NCBI GenBank assembly: GCA_022706765.1
Contig: JAKJBX010000007.1
Coordinates: 1 to 64,000 of the forward strand
Source: Bacillota bacterium
Lineage (GTDB): Bacteria; Bacillota; Clostridia; Monoglobales; Firm-18
Length of the DNA stretch: 64,000 nt
Reading direction: 5' to 3'
The notes beneath the pieces are model-generated. The model was not told the origin of the DNA and did not search any database. It worked only from the letters and a program-made list of their open reading frames with translations. The position numbers and the translations under genes are program-made. Shown one piece after another: positions 15,532 to 25,722 of this stretch (positions within the stretch are counted from its first letter, which is position 1; each line of letters starts with the position of its first letter).

Positions 15532-15551
15532 TTTAACAGGAGGTAGTTAGA

Positions 15552-15905
15552 ATGGCAAGAGTCAAGGGTGCGATGCACACCAGAAAAAGACATAAAAAAA
15601 TATTAAAGCTTGCAAAGGGTTTCCGAGGCTCACGCAGCAGACTGTTCAAAACGGCTAACGAAGCGGTTATGAAGTCGCTGATGCACGCATATATCGGCAG
15701 AAAGCAAAAGAAGAGGGAATTCCGTCAGTTGTGGATCGCGAGGATCAATGCGGCGACCCGCGCCAACGGCATGAACTATTCCACCTTTATGAACGGGCTC
15801 AAAAAGGCGGGTATCGAGGTCAACAGGAAAATGCTCTCGGAAATCGCCATCAGCGATGCGGCAGCTTTTTCGTCGCTGGTCGAGAAGGCAAAGTCGGCAA
15901 GATGA
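15552..15905 (+). CDS. rplT: 50S ribosomal protein L20
   Basis: 117 aa with the usual basic N-terminus ([30 protein letters not shown]) and the globular RNA-binding part ([20 protein letters not shown]-type, here [20 protein letters not shown], then [20 protein letters not shown]). It binds 23S rRNA early in assembly and in Firmicutes represses its own operon by binding the leader. SD GGAGG 7 nt before the ATG. Confidence 0.96.
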   Translation: MARVKGAMHTRKRHKKILKLAKGFRGSRSRLFKTANEAVMKSLMHAYIGRKQKKREFRQLWIARINAATRANGMNYSTFMNGLKKAGIEVNRKMLSEIAISDAAAFSSLVEKAKSAR

Positions 15906-15947
15906 GATAACTAAACCAAGGGTGTCGCCGAAGGCGATTCCCTTTAT

Positions 15948-15992
15948 CATTTCACCGCATTTCTTTGCGAAGCAAAGAAATGCGGTGAAATG
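15948..15992 (+). terminator. 21-bp perfect hairpin after rplT
   Basis: Arms CATTTCACCGCATTTCTTTGC and its exact complement with a GAA loop. No T-run follows, so it may be a repeat element as much as a terminator. The right arm recurs at 16076-16095. Confidence 0.55.
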
Positions 15993-16130
15993 AAGATAAT
16001 TCATTCCTTGGCAAAGGGTCACGGCGATGAGCTTGTTACTATTCCCTTAGCAGAAAGTCATGGGAAAAGCCTTCGCAAAGAAATGCGGTGAAATGAAAAT
16101 CATTCATTCCTTGGCAATGGGTTGTGGTGG
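15972..16130 (+). repeat. tandem copies of the dispersed ATTCATTCCTTGGCAAAGG repeat
   Basis: Two units of GCAAAGAAATGCGGTGAAATG followed by A-rich DNA and ATTCATTCCTTGGCAA occur here, separated by GATGAGCTTGTTACTATTCCC. They fill most of the gap between rplT and ktrB. Confidence 0.6.
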
Positions 16131-16164
16131 GCAGGTTGTCCCCAATTCCTGATGAGGTGTTGTT

Positions 16165-17523
16165 GTGCTCAGACAAATAGTGCGAAGGATCATTCGTTTT
16201 TATAAAACACAAGCCATCATTTTCGTGTTTTTGGCTTTAATATTCATTGGTGCGGTGCTGCTTGACCTGCCGATTGCCGTCCGTGACGGCAAGAGCGTGG
16301 GTTTTTTGGACGCGCTGTTCACCGCGACGTCCGCAACCTGTGTGACAGGGCTGACGGTTGTTGACACCTACCAGCACTGGTCACTATTCGGGCAGATTGT
16401 TATCCTTTTGCTCATTCAGACAGGCGGGCTGGGCTTTATGACAATGGCCACTATTTTTTCATTGGTCTTAAAGCGCACGATTTCGCTCAGTGAGCGTCTG
16501 TTCATCAGCGAAACCCTAAACTATGACAATATGCACGGCATTGTGCGTCTCGTTAAACACATCATCATCGGCTCTTTTGCAATCGAAGCCATCGGTGCGG
16601 CGCTGCTGTCCATCCGTTTCATCCCGGAGTTCGGCGTGGCAAACGGTATCTATAAAGCCATCTTCCATGCGGTATCGGCGTTTTGTAACGCAGGCTTTGA
16701 TCTCATGGGTCAAAAAGCGCCGTTTTCCAGCCTTGTCAGCTATGTGTCCGATCCGCTGGTGGTATTCACCGTCACCTCGCTGGTCGTCATAGGCGGCATC
16801 GGCTTTTTTGTTTGGGAGGACCTCATCGGCGGCGTCAGGCGGCTGAAGCTGCACACCAAAATTGTGCTTTGGACAACGTTTATTCTGATTGTATCGGGCA
16901 CGGCGCTGTTCTATCTTTTTGACGGCAGCAACCCCGAAACCATGCTGGAGCTTGGCTCGTTTGACAAATTTATGGCGTCCTACTTCCAGTCGGTCACCAC
17001 CAGAACGGCGGGCTTTAATACCATCCCGCAGGACGGCATGACCTCGTCGTCAAAGCTGTTGTCCATGATTTTAATGTTCATCGGCGGCTCGCCCGGCTCG
17101 ACGGCGGGCGGCATCAAAACAGTCACCTTTGGCGTCCTGGTGCTCACGGCGCTTGCAGTCGCACGGGGCACGTCAAACGTCAATGCTTTCGGCAAACGCC
17201 TGTCCCACAGCGTGATTTTTCGCTCCCTGACCATCATCATGCTGGCCATATTCTCGGTTATGACCGCAACCGTTATCCTGTCGCTCACCGAGCATGCTCC
17301 TCTGTCGGTGGTCGCTTACGAGGCGGTATCGGCGTTCGGTACCGCCGGGCTGAGCCTCGGCATCACCCCGTATTTGACAAATGCAGGGAAAAACACTATA
17401 ATAATTCTGATGTTCTTCGGCAGGGTCGGCGTCCTGACCATCGCCCTCGGGCTGATGAAGAGCATGAACAGTGGCGCAAAGGATAGCATAAAATACCCCG
17501 AAGAAAAAATCATGGTCGGGTAG
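16165..17523 (+). CDS. ktrB: TrkH/KtrB-family potassium channel subunit
   Basis: 452-aa membrane protein carrying K+ (possibly with Na+) across the membrane. Four pore-loop repeats are visible through their filter motifs: TSATCVTGLTVVDT, SAFCNAGFDL, TTRTAGFNTIP and SAFGTAGLSLG. About ten hydrophobic segments cover the rest. The size suits KtrB better than the longer TrkH. GTG start after the SD GATGAGGTG. The gating partner ktrA follows after a 104-bp palindrome. I found no c-di-AMP riboswitch in front of it. Confidence 0.92.
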   Translation: MLRQIVRRIIRFYKTQAIIFVFLALIFIGAVLLDLPIAVRDGKSVGFLDALFTATSATCVTGLTVVDTYQHWSLFGQIVILLLIQTGGLGFMTMATIFSLVLKRTISLSERLFISETLNYDNMHGIVRLVKHIIIGSFAIEAIGAALLSIRFIPEFGVANGIYKAIFHAVSAFCNAGFDLMGQKAPFSSLVSYVSDPLVVFTVTSLVVIGGIGFFVWEDLIGGVRRLKLHTKIVLWTTFILIVSGTALFYLFDGSNPETMLELGSFDKFMASYFQSVTTRTAGFNTIPQDGMTSSSKLLSMILMFIGGSPGSTAGGIKTVTFGVLVLTALAVARGTSNVNAFGKRLSHSVIFRSLTIIMLAIFSVMTATVILSLTEHAPLSVVAYEAVSAFGTAGLSLGITPYLTNAGKNTIIILMFFGRVGVLTIALGLMKSMNSGAKDSIKYPEEKIMVG

Positions 17524-17524
17524 G

Positions 17525-17628
17525 TTGGATAAAATTTCGCGCGTATATCGGCTTTTCGCTCCGCCTTGTGTATCCACGATACACGGCGGCATCGCAAAAA
17601 ACCAATCTGCACGCGGAATTTTATCCAA
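17525..17628. repeat. 104-bp imperfect palindrome between ktrB and ktrA
   Basis: The ends TTGGATAAAATTTCGCGCG and CACGCGGAATTTTATCCAA are inverted repeats, and further inward GTGTATC/GATACAC form the tip. It starts 2 nt after the ktrB stop codon. It may be a transcript-stabilising hairpin, a terminator without a T-run, or a MITE relic. Confidence 0.6.
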
Positions 17629-17723
17629 GAGTGAATGAGATGAGATTATACAATCGCACATTATATATAGATGATATATGGATTTGACACTGTGTTCTTG
17701 ATTTGAAAGGACTGATATAATAA

Positions 17724-18377
17724 ATGAAGAGTTTTGCGGTTATCGGTGTGGGGCGTTTCGGCAGGTCTGTGGCAACAACGCTCTATTCCCTCGGCTGCGA
17801 GGTGCTGGTCATCGACAGGAACGAGGAGGTCATCCAAAGCATAGCGGACGAGGTGACCCATGCCATCACGGTAAAGACGCTTGACGAAGCGGTGATGAAA
17901 TCCCTCGGTATGCGTAATTTTGACGCTGCCATCGTCGCCATCGGCGACGAGCTGGAATCCAGCGTGCTCGTGGCGCTGATGCTCAAAGAGATCGGTGTGA
18001 AGTACGTCATAGCTAAGGCGACAGGCGAGCTTCACGCCAAGGTGCTGAGCAAGATCGGGGTAGACAAGATCATCCAGCCCGAGCATGACATGGGCGAGCG
18101 TGTTGCGAATCAGCTGGTCAACACCCATGTGATCGACCTCATTGAGCTGTCGCCCGAATACAGCATTGCGGAGGTCATGCCGCCGTGTCAGTGGGTGGGC
18201 AGATCCTTGCAGGAGCTTGACCTGCGCGTCAAACATAAAATCAACGTCATCGCCGTCAAAAAGGATGCGGAGGTCAACATCAGCCCCGGACCCGAATACG
18301 TCATCCAACAGGACGACGAGCTTGCGGTCGTCGGCAGTATCAATACGATCAAGGCGCTGCTCAGGGACCGGGCATGA
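17724..18377 (+). CDS. ktrA: TrkA/KtrA-family potassium uptake regulator
   Basis: 217-aa cytoplasmic RCK protein that gates KtrB. The N-terminal Rossmann fold has FAVIGVGRFGRSVATTLYSL for nucleotide binding, with the acidic residue in VLVIDRNEE. The C-terminal RCK_C part begins near residue 135 (LSPEYSIAEVMPP) and ends with IQQDDELAVVGSINTIKAL. In KtrA the N-domain binds ATP/ADP and the C-domain c-di-AMP. Its last codons overlap the next start (ATGA). Confidence 0.93.
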   Translation: MKSFAVIGVGRFGRSVATTLYSLGCEVLVIDRNEEVIQSIADEVTHAITVKTLDEAVMKSLGMRNFDAAIVAIGDELESSVLVALMLKEIGVKYVIAKATGELHAKVLSKIGVDKIIQPEHDMGERVANQLVNTHVIDLIELSPEYSIAEVMPPCQWVGRSLQELDLRVKHKINVIAVKKDAEVNISPGPEYVIQQDDELAVVGSINTIKALLRDRA

Positions 18378-19138
18378 AGCACATCACCTCGTCCGAAAAC
18401 AAGCTGTATAAAGAAACCAAAAAGCTGTTGCAGCATACCCACCGTGCAAAGGCGGGGCTGTTTATCGCCGAGGGTGAGCGTCTGGTCGCCGACGCCCTGC
18501 AAGGCGGCGGCGTGCGTTATGTGTTTGTCAGCGAATCCTACGGCGGTACACAGGGCGGCTTTGAGCCGGCGTATTGCCTGCCGGACAGGCTTTTTGCGGG
18601 CATTTCCGACACCAAGACCACCCAGGGCATCGCCGCCGTGTGTGAAATACGGACGGTTGACGTCCAAGACGTGCCGCAGGGGCTGCTGGTGGTCTGTGAC
18701 GGCGTCGCCGACCCGGGCAACCTCGGCGCCATCATCCGGACAGCGGAGTGTGCGGGGGCAGTCGCCGTGCTTTTGCTGGACGGCTGCGCCGACCCCTATA
18801 ACCCCAAGACAGTGCGCGCCACCATGGGCAGCATCTTTCGCATCCCCGTATGCCGCACCGGGACAACGACGCTCGGCAGTTTAAAGGGCTATGACATTGC
18901 GGCGGCGGTTTTAGACGGCTCACGCAATTTATATGACATAACATTCGGAAAAAACACAGCGGTTATCATCGGCAGCGAGGCGCACGGTGTGTCAGACGAG
19001 GCGGCGGCATACGCCGGCATACGCCTCAAAATCCCGATGTCGGGCGGTGCGGAGTCATTAAACGCTTCGGTTGCCGCCGGCGTGATACTTTATGAGATAC
19101 ATCGGCAAATATGTTTTGGTGAACGGAGCATACTATGA
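18374..19138 (+). CDS. TrmH/SpoU-family RNA 2'-O-methyltransferase
   Basis: 254 aa. An N-terminal substrate-binding part (KHITSSENKLYKETKKLLQ, GLFIAEGERLVADAL) precedes a SPOUT knot domain with the three family motifs GVADPGNLGAIIRTAECAG, IIGSEAHGVSDE and PMSGGAESLNASVAAGVIL. These enzymes methylate ribose in rRNA or tRNA with S-adenosylmethionine; the exact target cannot be read here. It overlaps ktrA by 4 nt and dprA by 4 nt, so the three are co-translated. Confidence 0.93.
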   Translation: MKHITSSENKLYKETKKLLQHTHRAKAGLFIAEGERLVADALQGGGVRYVFVSESYGGTQGGFEPAYCLPDRLFAGISDTKTTQGIAAVCEIRTVDVQDVPQGLLVVCDGVADPGNLGAIIRTAECAGAVAVLLLDGCADPYNPKTVRATMGSIFRIPVCRTGTTTLGSLKGYDIAAAVLDGSRNLYDITFGKNTAVIIGSEAHGVSDEAAAYAGIRLKIPMSGGAESLNASVAAGVILYEIHRQICFGERSIL

Positions 19139-20259
19139 AGGAGCTTTTATATCAGCTTTGGCTGAGCGGGCTGCAAGGCATTTCCACAGTCAAAATACAC
19201 AGGCTGCGTGACCATTTCGGCAGCTTTGAGGCAGTCTATGATGCCGGTGCGGCGGACTACGAAAAGGTCGGAGGCGTCGGTGCGCAGCTGTCGCTGCTGG
19301 ACAAATCCATGGATGCGGCACGCAGGATTTTAGAGATATGCGACAGGGAAAACATTCAAATCATCAGCTATTACGATGAAAAATACCCCAAGCGCTTAAA
19401 GGAGATCGACACCGCCGCACCCGCGCAGCTGTATGTGCGGGGCACGCTGCCGCCGGTTGACGAGCTGCTGACCATAGCGGTTGTCGGTGCACGAAAGTCG
19501 AGCCTTTACGGCAACGCCTGCGCCGCCGATATAGCGCAGGAGCTGTGCCGTGCGGGCGCGGTGGTGGTCAGCGGTATGGCACGGGGCGTCGACTCCGCAG
19601 CGCACCGGGGCGCATTAAAGGGCGACGGTAAGACCATTGCGGTGCTGGGCTGCGGCGCAGATGTCTGCTATCCGCCCGAGCATGCCGAGCTGAAGCGCAT
19701 TATCGAAAGCAACGGTGCGGTGGTTTCCGAGTTTCCGCCGGGTACGGCGCCTCATGCGTCGAACTTTCCGGCACGAAACCGCATCATCAGCGGGCTGTCG
19801 GTTGCGACGGTTATGGTCGAGGGCAAGGCGACCAGCGGCTCGACCATAACCGCAAGGCTGGCGATGGAGCAGGGGCGGGAGGTCTTTTGCGTCCCAGGCT
19901 ATATTGACAAGCCGCTCAGCGTCGGTCCGCACCAGCTCATCCGTGACGGCGCAAGGTTGATCACGTCGGCAAAGGACATCATCGTCGATTTGGCAAGGGA
20001 CTATCCCGAGCTGATGGTGGAGGTCATGCTGGGCGAGGAGGCGCAGGTGCGCATCAGTGATGCCCGGTATGAAAAGCTGCCGTCCGAGCAGCGTATGGTC
20101 ATCGGGGTGTTAAAGGACAGCTATCCCACCCACATCGACGACATCTGCCACCAAACGGCGATGGAGACGGCAATGGTCAACCAGTGCCTGCTGATGCTTG
20201 AAATCGGCGGACTGATTACCTCCCTGCCGGGAAAGCAGTACATCCTGTGCAGGAACTAA
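19135..20259 (+). CDS. dprA: DNA-processing protein DprA
   Basis: 374 aa. An N-terminal SAM/HhH-like part (LSGLQGISTVKIHRL) leads into the Rossmann-like DprA domain with VVGARKSSLYGN, VSGMARGVDSAAHRGAL, AVLGCGADVCYPPEH, FPARNRIISGLS and TSGSTITARLAMEQGREVF. The C-terminus is a winged-helix (about 310-370). DprA loads RecA on incoming single-stranded DNA during transformation. Its place directly before topA is conserved in Firmicutes. Confidence 0.95.
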   Translation: MKELLYQLWLSGLQGISTVKIHRLRDHFGSFEAVYDAGAADYEKVGGVGAQLSLLDKSMDAARRILEICDRENIQIISYYDEKYPKRLKEIDTAAPAQLYVRGTLPPVDELLTIAVVGARKSSLYGNACAADIAQELCRAGAVVVSGMARGVDSAAHRGALKGDGKTIAVLGCGADVCYPPEHAELKRIIESNGAVVSEFPPGTAPHASNFPARNRIISGLSVATVMVEGKATSGSTITARLAMEQGREVFCVPGYIDKPLSVGPHQLIRDGARLITSAKDIIVDLARDYPELMVEVMLGEEAQVRISDARYEKLPSEQRMVIGVLKDSYPTHIDDICHQTAMETAMVNQCLLMLEIGGLITSLPGKQYILCRN

Positions 20260-20282
20260 GCGCTCTATATAGGAGGAATAAT

Positions 20283-22352
20283 ATGGCGGACAATCTGGTG
20301 ATTGTGGAATCCCCCGCAAAAGCGAAAACGATAAAGAAATATTTGGGCAAGAATTATGCGGTTGTGGCGTCAATGGGACACCTGCGCGACCTGCCCAAAA
20401 GCAGCCTCGGAGTGGACGTGGCGCATGACTTTGCGCCGAAGTACATCACGATACGGGGCAAGGGCGACCTGATGGCGAAGCTGAAAAAGGAAGCGAAGAA
20501 TGCCAAAAAGGTCTTTTTGGCGACAGACCCTGACCGTGAGGGCGAAGCGATTTCGTGGCACCTGACGCAGGCGCTGGGGATCGACGACAAAAGCACTTAC
20601 CGTGTGGCGTTTAACGAAATCACCAAGTCGGCGGTACAAAACGCTATCAAATCGCCGAGGAAGATCAACTATAACCTGGTCGACGCCCAGCAGGCAAGGC
20701 GTGTGCTAGACAGGATTGTGGGCTATTCCATCAGCCCGCTGCTGTGGAAGAAGGTCAAAAAGGGGCTCAGCGCAGGGCGTGTGCAGTCGGTTGCGACCCG
20801 CCTGATCGTCGACCGTGAGCGTGAGATCGAGGCGTTTGACCCGCAGGAGTACTGGACGATCGACGCCTTTTTGCAGCAAAAGGGTAAAACCGAAACCTTT
20901 GCCGCCCATTTTTACGGCAAGGACAAAAAGATTGCGCTGAAAAACGCGGCGCAGACGCAGGAGGTACTGTCCGCCGTCAAAAATGCCGAATATAAGGTAG
21001 CGTCGGTCAAGGCGGGTGAAAAGTCCCGCCACCCCGCGCCGCCGTTCATCACCAGCACCCTCCAGCAGGAGGCGTCGCGCAAGCTGAACTACACCGCCAA
21101 AAAGACCATGCAGGCGGCGCAGCAGCTCTATGAGGGCGTGGACGTTGCGGGGCTGGGCACCGTCGGTTTGATCACCTATATGAGGACCGACTCCCAACGC
21201 ATCGCTGCCGAAGCGCAGGCGCAGGCGCTGGAATACATCGAAAAAAGCTTCGGCAAGGACTATCTGCCCGAAAAGCCGAGAACCTATAAATCCAAAAAGG
21301 GCGCGCAGGACGCCCACGAAGCCATCCGACCGACCGACGTCACGCTGTCGCCGGACAAGGTCAAGGGCTCTTTGAAAGCCGACCAGTTCAAGCTCTATAA
21401 GCTGATTTGGGAACGCTTTCTCGCCAGCCAGATGCAAAGCGCTCTGTTTGCCACGGTTACCGCCGATATCATGGCGGGCGGCTATACCTTCAAGGCGAGC
21501 GGCTCCAAAATGAAGTTTGCGGGCTTTATGAAGCTCTATGTCGAGGGCAGGGACGAGGCGGAGGACGAGGAGGGCAATATCCCTGTGCTGGAAGCCGGCG
21601 AGGTCTTAAAGCTCGGCAGGCTTGAGGATAAGCAGCATTTCACCAGCCCGCCGCCGCGCTACACCGAGGCGACGCTGATCAAGGCGATGGAGGAGGAGGG
21701 CATCGGCAGACCCAGCACCTACGCTCCGACCATCACCACGATATTGGCGAGGGGCTATGTCGCCCATGAGGGCAAAGCGCTCATTCCCACCGAGCTCGGC
21801 ACGGTGGTCACCGACCTGATGGTCGAATATTTTACGCAAATCGCCGACGTCGAGTTCACGGCGAATATGGAGCAGCAGTTTGACGAAATTGAAGAGGGCG
21901 ATACAAAGTGGGTGGAGGTCATCCGCAGCTTTTATGCGCCCTTTGAGCAGACGCTGAAAAAAGCAGAGGACGAAATCGGACAGATTGAGCTTGCGCCCGA
22001 GGTGTCGGATGTGCCTTGCGAAAAATGCGGGCGTCTGATGCACATCAAGATGGGGCGGTACGGCAAGTTCCTTGCCTGCCCGGGATTCCCCGAGTGCCGC
22101 AACGCCAAGCCGATCGTGTCGGAGGCGGGGGTGGACTGCCCGCTGTGCGGCGGTAAGGTGCTGATCAAAAAATCCAAAAAGGGTAAGGCATACTACGGCT
22201 GCGAAAACAACCCCAAATGTGCGTTTATGTCGTGGGACAAGCCCATGGAGCGCAAATGCCCGACCTGCGGCAGCTACCTGCTGCAAAAGCAGGGCAGGGG
22301 CGAGCGGATTTATTGCAGTAATAAAGAATGTGGCTACATCGAAAAAAAATAA
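20283..22352 (+). CDS. topA: DNA topoisomerase I
   Basis: 689 aa; ATG at 20283 after the SD AGGAGG, rather than the upstream in-frame ATG at 20247, which overlaps dprA. Type IA enzyme relaxing negative supercoils. TOPRIM domain at the N-terminus ([30 protein letters not shown]). The catalytic tyrosine is in [12 protein letters not shown]. Three four-cysteine zinc ribbons close the protein ([38 protein letters not shown]). Confidence 0.97.
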   Translation: MADNLVIVESPAKAKTIKKYLGKNYAVVASMGHLRDLPKSSLGVDVAHDFAPKYITIRGKGDLMAKLKKEAKNAKKVFLATDPDREGEAISWHLTQALGIDDKSTYRVAFNEITKSAVQNAIKSPRKINYNLVDAQQARRVLDRIVGYSISPLLWKKVKKGLSAGRVQSVATRLIVDREREIEAFDPQEYWTIDAFLQQKGKTETFAAHFYGKDKKIALKNAAQTQEVLSAVKNAEYKVASVKAGEKSRHPAPPFITSTLQQEASRKLNYTAKKTMQAAQQLYEGVDVAGLGTVGLITYMRTDSQRIAAEAQAQALEYIEKSFGKDYLPEKPRTYKSKKGAQDAHEAIRPTDVTLSPDKVKGSLKADQFKLYKLIWERFLASQMQSALFATVTADIMAGGYTFKASGSKMKFAGFMKLYVEGRDEAEDEEGNIPVLEAGEVLKLGRLEDKQHFTSPPPRYTEATLIKAMEEEGIGRPSTYAPTITTILARGYVAHEGKALIPTELGTVVTDLMVEYFTQIADVEFTANMEQQFDEIEEGDTKWVEVIRSFYAPFEQTLKKAEDEIGQIELAPEVSDVPCEKCGRLMHIKMGRYGKFLACPGFPECRNAKPIVSEAGVDCPLCGGKVLIKKSKKGKAYYGCENNPKCAFMSWDKPMERKCPTCGSYLLQKQGRGERIYCSNKECGYIEKK

Positions 22353-22421
22353 GCTGAGAAAATGCGCATATTCAATTTTTCAATTGCATTTATTGTGATA
22401 CTTTTAGGAAGGAATCCATCA

Positions 22422-23705
22422 ATGATTACCATTATAGGCGCAGGACTTGCGGGCTGCGAGGCGGCATGGCAGGCGGCGAACATGGGCGCAAGGGTTACGC
22501 TCTATGACATGAAGCCGCAAAAGAAATCCCCCGCACACAAAAGCGACAGCCTTGCCGAGCTGGTTTGCAGCAACTCCCTGCGTGCGGACGGGCTTGCCAA
22601 TGCGGTCGGCTTATTAAAGGAAGAAATGCGGCGCTTAGGATCGCTGATCATGGCATGTGCGGACGCCACCCGTGTGCCTGCCGGCGGTGCGCTGGCGGTC
22701 GACCGTGACGGCTTTTCACGCATGGTGACTGAGAAAATCCGGAGCCATCCCAACATCGTCTTTATACCGTCAACCGAAATCACCGATATTCCGGACGGCA
22801 TTGTGATCATCGCCTCGGGGCCGCTGACCTCCGATGCACTGGCGGATAGGATAAGAGCCTTAACAGGCTCGGAATACCTGCACTTTTTCGACGCCGCCGC
22901 CCCGATCGTCACCTTGGAGAGCGTCGACGGCGAAACGACCTACCGTGCGGCACGCTACGGCAAGGGTGGCGACGACTACATCAACTGCCCGATGGACAGG
23001 GCGCAGTACGGCGCCTTTTGGGAGGCGCTCACCACCGCCGAGGAGGCGCAGGTCAAGGACTTTGAAAATAATGTGTTCGAGGGCTGTATGCCCGTTGAGG
23101 TGATGGCAAAGCGGGGGCGTGACACCCTGCTGTTCGGACCGTTAAAGCCGGTCGGACTGCCCCGCCCGGACGGCACGATGCCCCATGCGGTCGTCCAGCT
23201 TAGGCAGGACAACGCCGAGGGCACGCTGTATAACCTGGTCGGCTTTCAGACGCACCTGAAATTTGCAGAGCAAAAGCGGGTGTTTTCTATGATACCGGGG
23301 CTTGAAAACGCCGATTTTGTACGCTACGGCGTGATGCACCGCAACACCTACATCGACTCGCCGAGGCTGCTCGACGCCGCCTACTGTTTAAAATCCGACC
23401 CGAGGATCTTCTTTGCAGGACAAATCACGGGGGTCGAGGGCTATGTCGAAAGCGCGTCCAGCGGACTGGTCGCCGGCATCAACGCCGCCAATGCCCTGCA
23501 CGGCAGAGAAAAGCGTATTTTCCACAAAAACACCGCGCACGGCGCGCTTTCGGCATACGTCAGCGACGAAACGGTCAAACACTTCCAGCCGATGAACGTC
23601 AACTTCGGTCTGATACCGCCCCTCGACGTGCGGATCAAGGCGAAGAAAGAGCGGTATGAAGCCATTGCAGTGCGTGCACTGAACTATATCAATGACAGCA
23701 TTTAG
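22422..23705 (+). CDS. trmFO: methylenetetrahydrofolate-tRNA-(uracil-54-C5)-methyltransferase
   Basis: 427 aa from the ATG at 22422 (SD AGGAAGG); the in-frame ATG at 22362 only adds a hydrophobic stretch. FAD enzyme that makes T54 in the tRNA T-loop using methylene-THF. FAD fold [18 protein letters not shown], then [26 protein letters not shown] and the C-terminal [20 protein letters not shown] and [11 protein letters not shown]. topA-trmFO is a conserved Firmicutes pair. The 3' end overlaps the convergent gene by three bases. Confidence 0.96.
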   Translation: MITIIGAGLAGCEAAWQAANMGARVTLYDMKPQKKSPAHKSDSLAELVCSNSLRADGLANAVGLLKEEMRRLGSLIMACADATRVPAGGALAVDRDGFSRMVTEKIRSHPNIVFIPSTEITDIPDGIVIIASGPLTSDALADRIRALTGSEYLHFFDAAAPIVTLESVDGETTYRAARYGKGGDDYINCPMDRAQYGAFWEALTTAEEAQVKDFENNVFEGCMPVEVMAKRGRDTLLFGPLKPVGLPRPDGTMPHAVVQLRQDNAEGTLYNLVGFQTHLKFAEQKRVFSMIPGLENADFVRYGVMHRNTYIDSPRLLDAAYCLKSDPRIFFAGQITGVEGYVESASSGLVAGINAANALHGREKRIFHKNTAHGALSAYVSDETVKHFQPMNVNFGLIPPLDVRIKAKKERYEAIAVRALNYINDSI

Positions 23706-24160
23706 CAGCTGCTTATCAAATATTGAAGTGAATCCACCCATATTTTTGATCGTGAGATTGCAAAGACAAATTTTTTATACTCTTTTGTATGGATGATGAG
23801 TAATCTTTTTTTGAACCACAGATCAACATATTCGACATTTTTGATGTTTTGAAGCGAAACATCAACTAACAGTTTTCTAAATTTATCTTCGCTTTTGAAT
23901 ATGATGTTCATCGGGGCACTGATTAAGGATGGGAAGAGTGCCCATACATTGAACTCTTCCTTTAAGAATATAAGCCGTGTGTTTGTGAGAATTGCCGTAC
24001 CCTGCAAGGAATAATAAGGTCTTTTACGGTAATAGCAGTAATCCTGCCTGAGGAGTATGTTTTCGGGTTCATGATTATAATAGTCATCAAGAGGCGTCCT
24101 GCATTTTATGCAGATGTTGATGTGTTTGGGATTTTTCTTATTGCAGATATGGCATTTCAT
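23702..24160 (-). CDS. zinc-ribbon protein with GRAM/PH-like domain
   Basis: 152 aa from the ATG at 24160 (SD GGGAGGT 7 nt upstream); longer starts have no SD. Two CxxC pairs at the N-terminus ([18 protein letters not shown]) form a zinc ribbon. The rest looks like a GRAM/PH-type bacterial domain ([49 protein letters not shown]). Function unknown; such proteins are often membrane- or lipid-associated. The gene is AT-rich compared with its neighbours and points against them, so it was perhaps acquired. Confidence 0.7.
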   Translation of the reverse strand: MKCHICNKKNPKHINICIKCRTPLDDYYNHEPENILLRQDYCYYRKRPYYSLQGTAILTNTRLIFLKEEFNVWALFPSLISAPMNIIFKSEDKFRKLLVDVSLQNIKNVEYVDLWFKKRLLIIHTKEYKKFVFAISRSKIWVDSLQYLISSC

Positions 24161-24313
24161 CGCAGATACCTCCCAATTTAGTGCAATAGATAAATACAGT
24201 ATAGCATAACGCCGTACAAAAATAAAGTTATTGTTCGGATTTGCCGTTGAAGACATGAATTTTGGAAGAATGCAGTTATTTATAAAAAATTGCATTTTTT
24301 CTTAAAAAAAACC

Positions 24314-24342
24314 TTGCATTTGCCAAGCATATGCTGTATAAT
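24314..24342 (+). promoter_or_regulatory. promoter of the S10-spc-alpha cluster
   Basis: TTGCAT (24314-24319), 17-bp spacer, TATAAT (24337-24342); start near 24349, giving a leader of about 265 nt. Confidence 0.85.
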
Positions 24343-24348
24343 AGTCAA

Positions 24349-24609
24349 GCGTGACCTGACAGACGATGATCCGGGAGGTTGCTATCCGCAGGGATAGGGT
24401 ATTTCCGGGGAGATTGTCCAGTTTTCAAAACCGGGCGGCAGTCACGTAAGCTGCAATCTAATAAATGCGTTGGCGGAAGCGGGGAAAGCCCTGTGTCCGT
24501 CTGTGCGTTAGGTGTGGTTTTTGCCCAGTCATCCGCAGCATGCGGAAGCTGGGTTTCAGTTTCAGCCCGCTCGATACGCCCGGGCGAGTGTATAGTTTTT
24601 AAGGAGGAA
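24349..24609 (+). promoter_or_regulatory. long leader of the S10 operon
   Basis: About 260 GC-rich nucleotides without a credible reading frame, rich in short self-complementary blocks (GGAAGCGGGGAAAGCC, GCATGC, CGCTCG/CGGGCGAG). Its position and size suit an autoregulatory ribosomal-protein leader, but I cannot match it to a named leader family. Confidence 0.5.
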
Positions 24610-24615
24610 ATGAGT

Positions 24616-24930
24616 ATGGCAACCGTAAAAGAGAAAATCAGGATCAGATTAAAGGCGTATGACCATGTTTTGCTTGACCAGTCGGCGGAAAAAATCGTCG
24701 ATACGGCAAAGCGGACAGGCGCAAGGGTTTCGGGACCGATTCCGCTGCCCACCGAAAAAGAAGTGATCACCATCCTTCGTGCGGTGCACAAATACAAGGA
24801 CAGCAGAGAGCAGTTCGAGCAAAGAACCCACAAACGTCTGATTGACATACTTTCACCGTCGCAGAAAACGGTTGAAACACTCATGAGATTAGACCTGCCG
24901 GCAGGGGTCGATATAGAAATTAAGCTGTAA
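24616..24930 (+). CDS. rpsJ: 30S ribosomal protein S10
   Basis: 104 aa; ATG 24616 chosen because AAGGAGG is 8 nt upstream, against 2 nt for the ATG at 24610. Sequence [42 protein letters not shown] and [13 protein letters not shown] is typical. Component of the 30S head and NusE of the antitermination complex. First gene of the cluster, followed by an attenuator-like hairpin. Confidence 0.96.
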   Translation: MATVKEKIRIRLKAYDHVLLDQSAEKIVDTAKRTGARVSGPIPLPTEKEVITILRAVHKYKDSREQFEQRTHKRLIDILSPSQKTVETLMRLDLPAGVDIEIKL

Positions 24931-24934
24931 CGGA

Positions 24935-24957
24935 AAAAAGCGCCTTCGGCGCTTTTT
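24935..24957 (+). terminator. hairpin between rpsJ and rplC
   Basis: AAAAAGCGCC/GGCGCTTTTT, a compact 10-bp stem with the look of an intrinsic terminator. It lies inside the operon, followed by another stem (GTTGGGGGC/GCGCCTTCAAC, 25016-25036), so partial termination or regulated readthrough is possible. Confidence 0.6.
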
Positions 24958-25066
24958 GGTGCGCTTGCCGCATCCGGATGCAGAGCATGATTTCTCAGAG
25001 CCTTGCAGGTTTAATGTTGGGGGCAAAGCGCCTTCAACCAAATAAATCGAAAGGAAGTCACAGAGT

Positions 25067-25702
25067 ATGCAAAAAGCAATTTTGGCAAGAAAGCTTGGCA
25101 TGACCCAGATCTTTGACGAGGTCGGCAGGCTGATTCCCGTCACTGTCGTCGAAGCGGGACCGAATGCGGTCGTGCAGAAAAAGACCGTTGAGAACGACGG
25201 TTACAGCGCCGTACAGGTCGGGTTCATAGACCTTGCGGACAAAAAGACGAACAAGCCGAGGAAGGGTCACTTTTCCAAGGCGGGCGTTGCGCCCAAGAAG
25301 TATTTGAAGGAGTTTCGTCTTGACAGCACCGACGGTTTAAACGTCGGCGACGAGATCAAGGCGGATGTTTTCGCGGACGGCGATAAGATCGACGTCACGG
25401 GCGTCACAAAGGGCAAGGGCTTTGCGGGCACGGTCAAAAGATGGGGCACGCACAGAGGTCCGATGACCCACGGTTCAGGCTATCACAGGGGCCCCGGCTC
25501 CATGGGCGCCTGCTCAAGCCCCGGTCGTGTTATGAAAGGCAAGAAGCTCCCGGGTCACCTCGGTGTGGAAAAGGTCACCATCCAAAACCTCACCATTATT
25601 AAGGTTGACGCCGACAAGAACCTCATCCTGGTCAGGGGCGGCGTTCCGGGACCGAAAAACGGTCTGCTCATCATCAAAAACACGGTCAAGGGCCGTAAAT
25701 AG
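25067..25702 (+). CDS. rplC: 50S ribosomal protein L3
   Basis: 211 aa. [20 protein letters not shown] at the start and the central loop [37 protein letters not shown] that reaches to the peptidyl-transferase centre. Normal length. SD AAAGGAAG. One of the first proteins assembled on 23S rRNA. Confidence 0.97.
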   Translation: MQKAILARKLGMTQIFDEVGRLIPVTVVEAGPNAVVQKKTVENDGYSAVQVGFIDLADKKTNKPRKGHFSKAGVAPKKYLKEFRLDSTDGLNVGDEIKADVFADGDKIDVTGVTKGKGFAGTVKRWGTHRGPMTHGSGYHRGPGSMGACSSPGRVMKGKKLPGHLGVEKVTIQNLTIIKVDADKNLILVRGGVPGPKNGLLIIKNTVKGRK

Positions 25703-25722
25703 TCGGAAAGGAGGAAAAAGTC

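Noticed and set aside
15906-16164. c-di-AMP (ydaO) or other riboswitch before ktrB
   Set aside because: Looked for because K+ uptake genes often have one; the gap contains only hairpin and repeat sequence.
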